Shown piece after piece: positions 7,592 through 7,799 of a DNA stretch of 7,799 nt (its first letter is position 1; each line of letters starts with the position of its first letter). Source of the stretch: a bacterium (GTDB lineage: Bacteria; Margulisbacteria; Marinamargulisbacteria; UBA6595); assembly GCA_027621615.1 (NCBI GenBank), contig JAQCBC010000032.1, positions 1-7,799 of the forward strand, in the 5' to 3' direction. The notes below the pieces were generated by a model. That model was not told the DNA's origin. It saw only the letters and a list, made by a program, of their open reading frames with translations, and did no database searches. Position numbers and translations under genes: made by a program.

Positions 7592-7799
7592 CTAAACGTA
7601 CACGCTCTCTAAAATACTTCGAAACACGCGTTGCTTATACTCATACCTTTTTTGATGATCATTTAAATTTAGTTTCATGATGTCAATAAAGCTACTCCCA
7701 TATTTATTTTTAATCAGAATCGTATCCGGTCGTGAGTAATAATATAATCAAGCAACTTATGCCCAAAACTGGATTCAAACTGGATTGAATAGCTCCATT
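7592..7799 (-). pseudogene. 3' end of an unrecognised, apparently frameshifted minus-strand gene (runs off the window)
   Basis: Two overlapping minus-strand frames join into one plausible protein end. The upstream frame (from 7797 downwards) reads WSYSIQFESSFGHKLLDYI and then breaks off at a stop at 7714-7716. A second frame, open from 7747, reads YYSRPDTILIKNKYGSS, FIDIMKLNLNDHQKRYEYKQ and RVFRSILESVYV to TAG at 7592-7594. Both segments look coding, with charged and aromatic residues in balance. They would be continuous if about 2 nt were removed, or 1 nt added, near 7735-7750 inside an AT-rich microrepeat. The base composition (58 G/C in 179 nt over 7621-7799, about 32%) differs sharply from the rest of the window. 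I do not recognise the family. It converges on the RlmD-like gene with only 40 nt between the two stops. A sequencing indel, a real pseudogene, or chance open frames are all possible. Confidence 0.4.
7766..7787. repeat. 11-bp perfect-but-one tandem duplication
   Basis: AAACTGGATTC (7766-7776) is immediately followed by AAACTGGATTG (7777-7787): two adjacent copies differing only at the last base. Because 11 is not a multiple of 3, such a duplication inside a gene shifts the frame. It lies within the probable minus-strand gene remnant, upstream of the suspected frame switch. Confidence 0.8.

Noticed and set aside
7677..7739. 20-codon + strand frame starting at ATG 7677
   Set aside because: Short, AT-rich, no ribosome binding site, and antisense to the more convincing minus-strand reading.

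Overview
The window comes from a bacterial chromosome of roughly 50% GC. It carries one co-directional run of five genes on the + strand. Then, after about position 7590, comes a visibly AT-rich stretch with what looks like the broken 3' end of a gene on the - strand. I cannot name the phylum. The genes are generic bacterial housekeeping or envelope families, and the proteins are not close enough to any organism I recognise. Nothing suggests a phage, plasmid, IS element or CRISPR array.

Layout: (1) the last 46 codons of an M23 (LytM-type) peptidase, ending at 142; (2) clpB (147-2735), a full-length Hsp100 disaggregase that starts 4 nt after the peptidase stop with no obvious Shine-Dalgarno; (3) a CNNM/CBS-pair/CorC_HlyC membrane protein (2790-4085) with a probable TTG start; (4) a 706-residue, very histidine-rich protein (4063-6183) that overlaps the previous gene by 23 nt and resembles six-hairpin (alpha/alpha)6 glycosidase-like proteins; (5) an Fe-S cluster-containing rRNA uracil-5-methyltransferase of the RlmD/RumA family (6205-7551) with a clear ribosome binding site; (6) the AT-rich tail, with an 11-bp tandem duplication and a minus-strand reading frame that switches frame near an AT microrepeat.

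The intergenic distances (4, 54, -23 and 21 nt) and the single orientation suggest one transcription unit or two overlapping ones. There is no convincing terminator between the genes. The products do not form one obvious pathway: cell-wall hydrolysis, protein disaggregation, divalent-metal transport, carbohydrate chemistry and rRNA modification. The grouping therefore looks like a housekeeping cluster rather than a dedicated system. The least understood items are the glycosidase-like protein, whose possible catalytic region looks altered, and the broken minus-strand gene at the right edge. I saw no evidence for an undescribed defence or mobile system inside the window, although the AT-rich right edge could be the beginning of an accessory region.
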